A stretch of DNA of 64,000 nt, taken from NCBI GenBank assembly GCA_958450365.1, contig CAUEEP010000903.1, positions 1 to 64,000 of the forward strand, given 5' to 3'. Source of the DNA: Mesorhabditis belari. Taxonomy: Eukaryota > Nematoda > Chromadorea > Rhabditida > Rhabditidae. Below, in pieces: positions 22,305-33,900 of this stretch (positions within the stretch are counted from its first letter, which is position 1; each line of letters starts with the position of its first letter). A program made the position numbers and the translations under genes. The notes under the pieces were generated by a model that was given only the letters and a program-made list of their open reading frames with translations, did no database searches and had not been told where the DNA came from.

Positions 22305-23139
22305 ATGGCAGTTGTTTCGCAGTGTGCCAAACAGTTAATCTTCGATGATGAACGTTACGAATACCGCAAGGACAAAGAAGTAAATGGAGGAAACAGCTCT
22401 TACAGGTGAGATTTTTTGAATCTTGAGTTGACTGCCTTACTAAATTTAGCTTTTTTTACTAATACTAAATGTAAATGTAAATAAAGGAGAGGCTTATTAA
22501 CTATTGACTAACCTAATAATTCTAGATGCACAAAGGAAGACAGGGCGCGTCGGTTACTACCCCACGAAACAAGAAGTTGCCAAGAAAGTCAGTGCCCAGA
22601 TTCAACATTGCGGATTGCCGCCTGAGTATGACTAGGAGGTTCATCAGCTAGATATAATAGATTTCGAAATTATCTTTTAGATAAGAGAGCACAGAGGTGA
22701 CGTAAAATAGAGTCGCCGTTCTGGAATGGCAATGAAGCAAATTGATCGAAAAAAGATTCTTTCTTCATCACCTCAACTCCTGCCATACGTCAACGTCAAG
22801 ACCCTGCAAAAAATGGAACATAGAAAAGTGCAAATCCAAGTTGACAAGATGTAGGTGGTCCCAATCAGCAATCAAAATTTCGTAGGGTTTCTTTGGTTTT
22901 AAAGTATATTTTCTCTTCTAGGTGCGTTTTTTTTGCGTTATGATAATTGTGCAGGTGCGAAATGCTTGCAAGAAAGGCCTCAAAGTTTTTGCCACTGATT
23001 TTTTGCCACGCGAATTGATATGTTCCTTAAGGTAAAAAATTTTCTTGTGCTTTGTCATTTTCTTTAACTTTCGAACACTTGAGGAACATTCTTCGCGGTT
23101 CCGTACGAATGCAAACCAACTTTCCTCTTGGAATAGAAG
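22305..23139 (+). pseudogene. Second, more decayed MULE/FLYWCH copy in tandem
   Basis: Starts like the first copy (SQCAKQLIFDDERYEYRKDKE), then PQLLPYVNVKTLQKM, FFLRYDNCAGAK, KVFATD and GTFFAVPYECKP, each corresponding to an exon of 20575-22255 in the same order but with stops and frame changes. The catalytic second half is missing. Begins 50 bp after the stop of the first copy. Confidence 0.65.
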
Positions 23140-23301
23140 TTGAGTTTTTCCCTACATTCCTTAACCTATATTTTAATTTTAGATTACACATTTATGCCTT
23201 CTGTTTGTAATGTAATAAAAACATGCAAAAATTGCAAATTGAACAGCAAAACAATGCAAATTGAAAAGTATAAAATTGATTCGGCGGTATGATGGCCGTT
23301 T

Positions 23302-24628
23302 TTAGTGCTTTTTCGCTCGGCGCTGATTTTTTCGCGCCGATTTGGGTATCTTTTTTAAACCGAAACAATAAAACCCACATTTCACTCGTGAAAATCCTCG
23401 CTCTTCACTCCTCTCGTATGCGTGAACGATTTTCAATATTTCCTGAATTTCCCAAAGGCTCACGTAAACCAATCCAATATATTCAAGTAAACTTCTCTCA
23501 TTTATCCAGCCAAATCTGAAATTTCTCATCCAAAACGCCTTTTTTCCTCTCGTTGCAATGATCAACCCTTCTCGAAGACCTTCCTCGATTTTCTCATGAT
23601 TTCTCATCTTCGATTTCACCACTTTCTGTCCCCATTTCCCCATTTCTTTTACATAAAGAAAATAGAATCCGTAAGAAGGGCAAAATTTCGATCCGATCTC
23701 TTGCAAAAGTCTCTCAATCAAATACAAATGAGAACTCCTCGTTATTCCCACATTTTCCCATCCATTCATTAACCCAAAAGCTCTCTCGAAAAGTGAGTGC
23801 ACTCCAAAGAAAGGTTCATAGAAATTCCTTCGACAAGCTGAAAATCTCAGTTGCAAATTCTCATTTGGAGCCTCTTTTGGATAACTAAGAAGCTCACATT
23901 TTGGAGAACATTCACAGAAAAACGACTCAAATCCCCCGCAAGTGATCCAATCCCAAAAGTAGATATATCCAGAGAAACGGGCGCAGATTGGAGAATTTTT
24001 GGTTAAATTGATTAAAGTGTCAACGTTCGGGAAAAATTTTGGCTTCTGGCTTTTGAAAAGTTTCAAAATTGAATGTCTAGATTTAATCTTTTCGAGTTTT
24101 CGGTGCTCGTCCATTTGATCGTTCGCGTATTCTAGAAAGTGCTCCATTCTGATGAAATGCATTGTAACCTCTTTTTTGGTAGTTGAATATTTCTCAACGG
24201 ATGCTATTTGAAAACGAGTTTTCATCAATTTTGGCATAAGCTCTTGCAAAACTTTCAGAAAGTCTGAATCAATTCGCATTCGATTCTGGATCCTTTTATC
24301 CTTTTTTGGGTCTCGATAGAGTTCTTGAAGGCCCAGGAAGTCGGTAGAAACTCCCTGTGGACTCAACGAGCTAGTGTTATCGATTTTGATCCAATTAAAT
24401 CCTTCGGGATGTTGTAGAATCTTTTGATATCGCCGCTTTTCAGGTAGAGCCTCGAAGTTGGGGAAAAGCTGAAAAAGTTTGAACTTATCAGTTCACCAAA
24501 TTTGTTTATCGATAACGGTAACGTTGTCGAAAGTTAAAGATTTAGATTGAATCTGAATCCGAGCCCGATATAGACCGTAATCTGAATCGGACCTCCGGGA
24601 TAAGTTCAATCTGGATTGGACACGACAT
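23302..24628 (-). CDS. Unrecognised ~400-aa protein
   Basis: A long open exon (24468-23302, acceptor TTTTTCAG) encodes 388 residues beginning LFPNFEALPEKRR and ending in a basic tail (SARKNQRRAKKH). It has no ATG near its start; a small upstream exon 24628-24593 (MSCPIQIELIPE, GTCCGA donor) joins in phase 0 and is my choice of start. The protein is aromatic- and charge-rich with two cysteine-containing stretches (FCECSPKCELL) but no domain I recognise. It follows the kinase gene by 45 bp on the same strand, a spacing compatible with a nematode operon. The C-terminal part could hide an unmarked intron. Function unknown. Confidence 0.6.
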
Positions 24629-24672
24629 AAAGTTGCCAAAAGGGTTGAATCAATAGTTTAGGGTATTGTACC

Positions 24673-26233
24673 CTATTGCATAATGATTTCAAAACAAACC
24701 CCTTTGATCGAAGTTATCCTCTTCAGTGCTTCTTCAACGCCCAATCGCCTCGCAACCTCCAAATTTGAACTTGAACATCTAAACCGACTCGACTTCACAT
24801 TTTTCAATGTAAAATTACTTATAAACCGTGTCCAGAAGCCGTTTGACATTTGGACAATTCGTGAATGGGAATTCAATCTCCTTCTCTCCATCAAGATTTC
24901 TAAAAAGATCCTTTTTGCCACTTCACTCATTGTAAAACTTGCTTTCTCCTGATCAGCTCCCAAATCATCCATCCGGCTGCATAAACATCACCCTTCAAGA
25001 TGCTCTGAAACATTATTGTGCTTGTCTTACAATCCTAGGGCTCGATTGGTCCTGGCTTCCTGCTCTTTACTACAGGGTCACAAAAAATTATGGGCGGACC
25101 CTTTTGACAATGTAGATGTCAAAGGCCTAATTTAATTCAAAAGTACCAAGTGTTATATCTACTTTACCAAAAGGGCGCTCCCATAAAGTTTTTCTTGGAA
25201 CTTTCTTAGAGATCTTGGAACTGTATATAGATTACGGTGTTCAGTAGAAATCATTGTGCTTTGCATTTCGCATGAAATTCCAACTTTACCTCGATATCCA
25301 TTCTCAAACCATCCCTCAATTCTCGCATCATATATTTCTTCGTTCCAACATTTGTGCCATTAATAGTACTTGGAGAATTCGATTCAAACTTGTTTGCAAG
25401 ACCAAAATCGCCAATTTTCAGATGAAAATCGCTAGTGACAAAGGTGCTAAAAGCTCATTTTTTTGGCAATATCCAATTGGTTACTTTTCTGGTTTGATAT
25501 CCCGATGAGCGATCGATTTCGACTTCAGATAGAAAATCGGTGAAAAAATTTCTTCGGCCCATTGAACAATCGTCGAGATTGTATAGTTCAGCTCGGGATT
25601 TGTGATTACTACAAAACTTGGTTTTAAAATTTTAAAGTTTAAAACACGTTTTCTAAGCGACCCCTCGGCACAGTATTCCATGAAAACAGCTTTTCTTGAT
25701 ATGTGATGATGAAAATCGGCTGGACAATCCAAATACTGGACAATGTTCGGATGCACCAATTCTTTCAAAATCGTCAACTCTTTCTGCAGTGCTGAGGGAT
25801 TGGGCTCTCCGCCAATCACTTTCATGACGGTTTTCCTGAAAATGTATTTGTAACAGTAATCGCTTTCTGATAAGGTTTAAAACTTTTGAAGGCAAGTAAG
25901 TTTCACGTTTGGGCTCGAGTTTAACCGATTCGGCTCGACCCGATTTTCGAAACTCAGGTCTGCTCTACTGTATCTGTGACAACAAAAGCATGGTGCTTAA
26001 GATGATGTCTTCGACCAAAATTTGTAAGGTTTGACGTATGTTGGACAAAGTTTAATGTATGGCGCGAAAACTTTAAACAACCAAATCCACAATATTTTGT
26101 CAACTATTGATTTAGCAGATTAAAACTTGACTCACTGATTAGCGATCCTTAGCAGAAAAGTCTTTACATAAGGTCCTTTCCCAATCGGTTCGAGGATCGC
26201 CCGGTCCATTGAAATTGGGCTTTTAGAGTTCAT
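24673..26233 (-). CDS. Protein kinase, 271 aa
   Basis: Seven exons in consistent phase: 26233-26136, 25835-25648, 25608-25485, 25446-25290, 25004-24943, 24899-24819, 24778-24673 (816 nt). Motifs in order: glycine loop IGKGPYVKT, VMKVI lysine, conserved C-helix Glu region (LQKELTILKELVHPNIV), hinge VFMEYCAEGSL, catalytic loop HRDIKPEN, DFGLANKF, GTKKYMMRE (where most kinases have APE), then DVYAAGWMIWEL and a C-lobe end (CPNVKRLLDTVYK). Catalytic Lys, Asp and Asn are present, so it is probably active. Intron 5 appears to use a GC donor (AAA|GCAAGT) with TTTTTAG; only this restores frame. Essentially only a kinase domain, of the Ser/Thr type by HRDIKPEN. Substrate unknown. Confidence 0.8.
25072..25203. 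mobile_element. Short inverted-repeat element in kinase intron 4
   Basis: GGGTCACAAAAAATTATGGG with GGACCCTTTT faces AAAAGGGCGCTCCCATAAAG; ~30-bp imperfect inverted ends about 130 bp apart. Sits in the intron between exons 4 and 5 of the kinase gene. Confidence 0.5.
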
Positions 26234-26689
26234 TTTGTTGACAAAATAGACTAATAGCGTTAGTTGAAAAAGTTTTTATCGAAAATGATCCACCATTCAA
26301 AGATTTTTGCAGTTGTTTGAACGATATCGGTGATAATGTTACTCAACAAAAATGTGTGGCACAAAGGGTCGCTTGATAAAACGGAGGTATCTTTTTCAAT
26401 TAATAAATAACAGCAAACGAGACATTTGCTCAGAGCTCGAAATCCTTCGCTTTTAATTACGCAAGAAAATGTAGTTTTAGGTAGCAACAAATTGGTATTG
26501 TAAAAAACATGAATAATTGAGGGTGCCAGACCGGAGGTGTTTGAGTTTTGAGACCAAAGTTCCTGCGAGCAAGGAATAAAAGCAGCGAATTCATAAGCTG
26601 TGAAGTGTTGAGCTCTGATTTTCAGAGTTTAAATAATTTCAGAGTCTCAGACAACTTTTCATAAGAGGAATTTTTCAATGTTCACTATA
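26234..26689. other. No gene seen
   Basis: A minus-strand frame at 26490-26260 has some hydrophobic sequence but no family match I can see and no splice context. Confidence 0.35.
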
Positions 26690-26890
26690 ATAGGCATAGT
26701 GATTGGAATTTCATTCAAAATTTGAAAAAATTCCATACAAAGTTGAATAATCAAGTCCATGGACATATTCTTCTGATAGTGAGAAGGGTTGGCTGCTTAT
26801 ATTCTCTACTCTTCTGAATTCTCTATTTGTGCGATGTGCACGATTTGGGGAGGGTTTATTGGTGGGTGAAACTCATGGGTAAATTAACGT
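26690..26890 (+). pseudogene. Fragment of serpentine receptor 1 (introns 7-9 and part of exon 9)
   Basis: The sequence GTGATTGGAATTTC…CATATTCTTCTGATAGTGAG and GCGATGTGCACGATTTGGGG, ending at the donor, is repeated from 34188-34750. Only the end of exon 9 (AMCTIWGGFIG) is coding. A truncated duplication placed 7-8 kb upstream of its source. Confidence 0.7.
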
Positions 26891-27934
26891 ATTAACGTCG
26901 TTTCAGAAGCGTCTTAAAAAATGTATTGAAGTTAATGGTAATCATTTTGAGAATTTATTGTAATTGTTTTTATCTGTTGTTGTTATTTCTTTTGAATATT
27001 TGTTAAATTTTGTTATTTTTCAGATGTCCGGGCTTTCAAAAGAAAGGTATCAGAACTTATGCCGCACCCTGTAGAGTAGGTCTGGAAGCAGCTATACGCA
27101 AAAAAAGCAAAGATTTGCCACAGTTTAGCACCTTTTGATGAAAATCATTAAAGTTTTTACAGTTTTTCTCACTTAAATCATAGTTTTAAGCATTTTTGTC
27201 TTTCTTTCTTGTCATAAAGTGTTTATTTTCCAAATTTTGAATGGGTTGCCTTACTATTTAAATTCTAAATTTTATTGCTTGTCTCACAAGACGTCAAGAT
27301 CAAGATCTTTGTCTTATAAACGCGCCAAAATTTCCCTTTTCAAATCCATTCTTGCGAGAATTTTTCAAGCAGAAAGGAGCCAATGGCTAATTTTGAAAAG
27401 CGTTTCTGCTAGATTAGGCAAATTTTTATCTCAAGATGAAAACTTTACAATATTCTAGACAAATCTTTAAATAGAGAGGACTTTTTGAGGTCAACACCAG
27501 GAAATTTATGTCAGAGATATTGTAATTCGTGGCTAGAACGGAGCAAAAAAAGTAAACTTTTGAAGAAAACCAATTAAAGTGTGACTTTGGATGATCTTTT
27601 GTGGTCAAAAGTCAAAAGTCCGTTTTCCAAGATCTCTTTTTTTTGTTGGATAGAGCTCGGTAAATTGAGGGATACACTGTGTTAACGTCGTACTCAAAGT
27701 GAAGGGAAGAATTGACACATTTCTTAATAATAAGAACGAAAAAAAGCAACAAAGCCTCAACTCACCTCACCTTTTCAAGTTCATTTGCCTCAAACTAGCC
27801 TTATCCGAGCGAGCCGTGTGTCCAGGTGCTGCTTTTTCTTGTGAGAACACGAAAGGTACACCCATGTTGTCGTCTTGCGTCTCTCCATTGGATGACCTAC
27901 TCCATTTGATTCCTAAAAGTCGCAGATCTTACTA
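26891..27934. other. No gene seen
   Basis: AT-rich. A GCCGCACCCTGTA end like the element at 35237-35697 occurs at 27061. A few short ORFs without splice support. Confidence 0.4.
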
Positions 27935-28210
27935 TTAGGTTGGTAAAAAAGAAATGCGTGTTTTCGTTAAAAGTTTATTTTATTATAAAAACAAGATAAC
28001 AATACATTAATCCAAAAGGTATTCGCCATCTGCATCAATGACTTGTCGCCAACGTTCACGCAGAGAATGGATACCCTTCTTGAAGAACTCGACCGGCTGC
28101 GACTTCGAACTAGAGCATCTTCGTCAAACACTTGAGATAGAGCGCGATGAGCTTCAGCAGCCGATTTGCCTTGCCTAAATTCATACCACAAGCGAGCCCG
28201 CAAGCGAAAT
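27935..28210 (-). mobile_element. mariner remnant: N- and C-terminal transposase ends joined
   Basis: Terminal sequence TTAGGTTGGTAAAAAAGAAA at 27935, preceded by TA, is a mariner-type end. On the minus strand the transposase N-terminus (RLWYEFRQGKSAAEAHRAL) is followed after a short joint by the C-terminus (SLRERWRQVIDADGEYLLD, stop), so about 80% of the gene has been deleted. The 3' inverted repeat lies at 27935; the 5' end is missing. Confidence 0.75.
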
Positions 28211-28394
28211 TTGTGGTCCTACGTTTTCTAAACACTCTTTCTTGTAAAAAAACAAAGTAAACATAGCCAAATTATATTAGTTCAACAATAATACCGTCAC
28301 TACTAACATTTTTGTAATTTCAAGCCCCTTCTTTTGCATATATACAAAGTAAAAGATGTCTACATAAATAACATTTAGTGCTCCAAATCTCATC

Positions 28395-29354
28395 ATTTGC
28401 TTTTGGCAAAAATGGAGGAAAATTCCGTATTCGAGCTTCATTGTCACGATAAACAAGGAAAACACCAGCTGAACTCATCCACGACATCACGTTTGGGAGG
28501 AAAGTAACACATTCGGCAATATCAACGATGGTTTCAAAGATTCCAAGGCGGCGATGAAAGCCTCGTAACACCACACCAAGGACACCTCCAGAAGTGGCGA
28601 CGATGACTTGCCCGCCTAATTGAAGATTGCCCAACACTCACCGTTCGTGAGTTGGCAGAAATATTGAAGTATCCCAACGACAATCAAAACTATTACACAA
28701 ACTTGGGAAAAGAATCGAGTTGGAAAATGGGTCCCACGAACGACCCAAAGCAAAAAATGCGCCTCAATTTGCTACAAAAATGAAATCAAACGACTTCACA
28801 GGGTTGACTCACAAACGGGATCAACTACAGAACTAAACCAAAATCAATGCTATCTGCTGGGCAGACCCCTTAAACCACTCCCAAACCTGATACCATGGGA
28901 AGAAGATAATGCTCTTTCTGGTGGAACCAAGGGATTGGGCATAGAAGGCGAAACCTGGCCAAACCGTCGATCTGATCTTTATTCGAAGCAAAAGAGAGTA
29001 ACGAGTCTTCGAAGAAATGGGGCTCAAACCGAGAGAGTCAGATTTTACACGACAACCAAAACCTCACACTGCAAAGATCACTATAAAATCGAGGAACGGC
29101 TGGAAAGTTTTCCCCACCTCTTATTCACCTATCTGGCTCCTCAGATTACTTTTGTTCGGTCGCGAAGCACTTTGGAGGGAGAAAAGTCGAGACATCTCAG
29201 GCAAAAAGAGTGAAACTACTCCCTCAAAACTCCCAATCGAGGATGGGATCGGGATTTAGAAGATGGGAAGAGCATAGATACAATGAATACCTCAATTGAA
29301 AGTCTCCTTTTTTTTGAATAAATATTTTTACATAATATTATTATTCCAACCTAA
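28395..29354 (+). mobile_element. mariner remnant, nearly full length, many frameshifts
   Basis: Plus-strand pieces in mariner order: WFQRFQGGDESL, DCPTLTVRELAEILK, GKWVPRT-like, RPLKPLP … MLFLVEP-like block, NRRSDLYSKQ, HTAKITIKSRNGWKVFPTSY, REALWREKSRDIS, then YNEYLN. The right end CCAACCTAA at 29346-29354 is followed by TA. All in different frames with stops, so inactive. It is head-to-head with the fragment at 27935-28210; together they are flanked by TA on both sides. Confidence 0.75.
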
Positions 29355-30970
29355 TATATCAAACGATGCGCAAGAACACGCTCTTTCCAATAGAATAAAC
29401 TATTTTAAAAAATCTTTTACTGTGAATAAAGTACAAATCAACAAACACGACGCTCATTTCTTTTTTACCAATCTAATATTATACTTACATACTCACTATT
29501 AATACTTACAGTTGTTAAACTATAGCAATCTTGTGCTTTTTGTGCTATCTTGTGCTTTTCTGTTCTTCCCAATCATTCTAGATTTCCACTCGTTTTTGCG
29601 TAATTTCTCTCCTTTGTCTTCTCTCAATTTTACCCTCCATTGTTCAAATCTTAAAGATCCCAATTCTACGAAATAATCTCTGATGTTTATTTTCAAATAT
29701 CCCGAAGAAATTTTTCAATTCTCATTTTTAAAGCAGTTTTTGTTTCGGGAGCAATTTTTTCAAAAACACTTCTTGTACCATGATTCGCATGGGAAAATTG
29801 AGTATCCAAGAGGCTTCATTTTTCATGTTTTTTGTTTGGCCAAAAAGTTTTTCTTCTTATTTATGCATTTTCATCGCTTTAAGCGAATGCGTATGCTAAA
29901 AACCTTATTTTTTTTTTGAAAAGTACGAAACTGAACTGAAATTGTGATTTTTGAGGGTCAACTTTCCCCTTAGAAGAAACAATTTGGGGCATTTGAATTT
30001 GAAAACGGGTTTCCTCACTTTCAAAGTCTTTTAAAATGTGGCAGGTACTAAATGCGCGTTTTGCCAGATGAATTGCATTTACGTGTTGAGCACAAAGAAC
30101 AAAGATACCATGTGAGTGTCTTTGTGAAAGTACTCTGTGACTTTGTGACGAAAGCATGCTCTGCGTATGAAGCACTTTACCACAAATGAGTTTTGACACC
30201 GGTTCTGTGCTTTTTATCCGGTTTAATTACCCAAGTTTGAGAGAGATCGGATAAACGATTGTTGTCGATTCTCCTAATCAAACCTCCTAATCTTCGAGCG
30301 ATCTGGATATCAGTATTTCAAGCGATACACACAACCTTCACAACAGATCCGAACTTTTTGTCTTTTATCCTTTATCCGGATCTTTTGCATTGTAAGTCTA
30401 AAAGGTAAGGCCAGGTTTGCCAGGATCTAGCTTCTCGGCCTAACCTTCTGGTCAATTGCTGAAGCACACATCGGTTCAGGTGTAGTAAGATTTGAGCTAA
30501 AGCTACACAGCTACAGAGCTATAGGTAATCGCTTGGTTTCTAGCTAGAATACAGTCCACATCCGCATTTTCCGAGATTTCCCTTTCTGTACATAGACATC
30601 ATTGTTGGTTGCACAAAAAGCTTTCCATTTCTTTCTAGAAGTTAGCAATTTTCAATGGCGTCTAGCCGCAAATTTTCCCTTTTTGAAATCACTCAAGGCA
30701 GCGAAATTAGTTTGCAGTTTTCTGACTGCATCCTGCAACTCTGAGATCTTTTTTTCTTAATTCTTAGAATCAATCCGCTATTCAGTTTTATTGGTGTGTG
30801 AAATTCGAAAAAAATGAGCTCAGAAAGGGGGGAGAGATTTTTGTGTTTTCTTTCGACTGAATACACCCAATGAACTACTGGGGAAATTTCTGATAGTGAG
30901 AAGGCTAAGCTCTAGTCTAATTTCTTTGGCAATCTTTCAATTCTTTCTAAAATTTTTACTTTTAGAGTAC
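29355..30970. other. No gene seen upstream of receptor 1
   Basis: No supported exons. The receptor start at 30971 is preceded by TTTTAG at 30961-30966, a possible trans-splice acceptor. Confidence 0.4.
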
Positions 30971-33900
30971 ATGGACTCATTTAAACAAACAGTCGCCCTT
31001 TACACGGTTGGTGGCTCGGGAACCGCGTTGAATTTCGTGCTCCTGTACTTGATTTCAACCGATAAAGCGGTGAGTTTGAAGGCCAAAAGTTTTTCGTTGA
31101 TGTCCGAGAGTTGATTGACCTTCAACTATTTGAATAGCTCTTGTTTTGAGTCACTTTACAATCCCAGACGTATCTACAAATTAAAAGTACTCTTTGACTA
31201 TCATAGCTTTCAAAATATAATCGAGATTTCACTTCTTTTCTGGTCTCTTCAAAAATCTGAAAAGCCTATTACGAATGAGATTCCAGGCCCACTAGATCAT
31301 TCATGAATCTGGGGCAAAATGTCTTATAGTCAGTCTCACAGGGGAGGCAAAAGCTACTTACTACAAAAAGTTCTGACGCCTCTTTTAGATCACTTTTACG
31401 ATATTCTAAGAAGTTTTCAAGACTCAAAACCTACAAAATTGGCCTTTTTCAAGTATTTTTAGGCTAGAAAATTGTTACCTATCCTCGATTTTACTCATCT
31501 AAAAAATTTTATAGACCTTTTTATGAAAACATTTGAGGTCACAGGCTAAAATAGCTTTAAAACCGTAAGAAATTATAACAAACTCTTTTTGTAGCAAAAT
31601 AGTTACTAAAAACTTTTGAAAATACCAAATTCGAATTTGCCACGAAGCTAGGAAAGCTATTTTAGATCTTAAATGTTTTGATAAAAAGTTCTATAAACTT
31701 TTCTATATGAGTAAAATCGAAGATAGGAAACAATTTTCTAGCCGAAAAATACTTGAAAAAGCCAATTTTGTAGGTTTTGAGTCTTGAAAACTTCTTAGAA
31801 TATCGTAAAAGTGGTCTAAAAGAGGCGTCAGAACTTTTGTAGTAAGTAGCTTTTGCCTCCAGTCTGTCAATGACGAAACTCAATTTCAGAAAGGCGGCGA
31901 TGGATATCGTCGAATGTTGGCCATTGTCACTGTTTTCAATGTCTATTACGCTTTCGTGCATTGTGTTTGCGACTTGGTTTGTCTCGATGGCAGGGCAAAG
32001 AAGCCCGTTAGGCAAGGGCAAATCAAGGTAAATCAGGAATCCAAAGAAATCATTCAATGTTCACTAAACAGTTGCTGTACTTATGCGCACTAAAACGAAG
32101 CTTTTGACCAATGGCCAATAGGAAAACAGCCACAACTGTCGAAACAAACCCAAATAGACTTAGTGCGTGGCTAGCCGCTAGCCTTCGCACTAAGTCCAAG
32201 CCTAAGCCTAAGCCGGAGCCTGAGCAGCCATAATTGTTGAAACATTAGTCAAAAGCTTAGTTTGAGTGTGTAGAAGTACGAACATTGAATGATTTCTTTT
32301 GATTTTTGATTTGCCTTGCCTTGCCTAACGAGCTTTTTTGGCTCGATGGAATCCTCTAAAGTCGAATCTTAGGCTTTCATCATTGACGAGAGCGGTTTTC
32401 TCGTGTTCAGCAAGAATTTGCACAAACTAGGCTTTTGGTATTCATACGTGATGACCACGGTGAGTCCAAGAAAAGTTTAATATGTAAATTTCACTAATAA
32501 ATATGCAAATTTATCTCTAAAACTTTCAGGTTTACATAATCGCTTTTGAAATGTCCCTTTCTTTGCTCGGGATTCACTGCTTTTATCGATACGCAAAGAT
32601 CACAGGGTTTATTTTGAGGAAAATGATAAATTTCAACATGGGATTTTAGCAAATACTCATCGATTTTTGAGAAATGGTATATGATATTATTGGTGGTAAT
32701 TGGGTATTTCGTGATTGCGATCATTTATGGACTGAATTGTGCTCTCGATATGGCGGTTGGGGCTCTCGTCGTCGTTTTTTGCAATCTTTTGTTTTCTTTT
32801 TACTAAAAACTCTTTTGCCACTGTTTTAACGAACTTTATGAAGTTTCACAAGCATCAGAATTTGATTAGACTTTAAAGAACAATCCTAGGGAAGGGTTAA
32901 GCCGTCTCTATCAAATGTTCAAAGAGTTGACTCTTTTCTGTTGCTTTCCTAAACATATATTCAAATAAGTTGCAAGTCGATCTTTTGTTGTTCCACGCAA
33001 ATGACGGATTGAAGTCTTCATCGTGTCCCACGTCGCTTCTCCTGTAATTCTATGTTGACTATGTTGTTGAGTCACTTCAGAATCAACTTCGGAAAAATCG
33101 TGCAGATTTTTCAGATTTTTCAAAGCAAAACATGTCAGGGTAGAACTCAATCAGAACTACGACGGGGTTGTTGACCTAATCTGTTTTTTGCACTTAATTG
33201 TTAAAGCAATTAAAGGTCGAGCGAGGAGCAGGGCCTTTTTCACCGTCACTAAAAGGAATGCTGCCACTGTGCTTGTCTTATCCAACAGACTCTTGCTGCC
33301 GGTGGCTTTTTCAGTTCACTTGAGTAGCATTACTTATAAGGTACAAAAATCATTCACTTCAAGCTGGGGAAATCAAGCTACTTCAACGGCAAAACGACCA
33401 TAGTTCGGTCAATCACAAGCTCCTGTTTGTCGACCCAAATCACCCCCACTATCCATACACAAAAAGTATAATGAAAATCTTTGAAACTTAAGCTCGATGA
33501 AGGATCGACTTGCAACTTATTTGAATAATATGTTTAGGAGAGCAACAGAGAATGGCCAATTCAAAATTCGAAATTTGATGGTTCATTGGACAGATTGAAC
33601 TGCTTGGACAGATTGAACTGAATTCTGATCAAACTGGTGCATGTGGAATTTAATAAAATCCGTTAAAACAATTGCAAAAGACCACGATTCAGGTTAATTA
33701 ATTCAGGCCACGGTTGGTTAACTCTTTGTATAAGTAAAATCACGAATGATCTCGTTGTTTGTAGCCTAAAAAACGGCAAACCTAGCCTAAAAGATCTATG
33801 CTTAAACTAGCCACAACTATTTCGTTTTAAAATGTACTATCTGGGGAAAACCCATGGGGAAATTACTTGATCTTTCCTTTCAGCCATCCCCGGCCAGTGA

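Noticed and set aside
28320..28637. 105-aa minus-strand frame with hydrophobic start, resembling a membrane protein
   Set aside because: Lies antisense to mariner motifs (WFQRFQGGDESL, TVRELAEIL) on the plus strand.
13600..30000. CRISPR array or bacterial operon
   Set aside because: Repeats here are inverted ends or diverged gene copies with no regular repeat-spacer period, and the genes have introns; the DNA is eukaryotic.
29879..30199. 106-aa minus-strand frame
   Set aside because: No motifs, no splice context, low-complexity composition.
33188..33403. Plus-strand frame resembling a retroelement (SRAFFTVTKRN)
   Set aside because: No reverse transcriptase or integrase motif; short and between two Merlin-like pieces.
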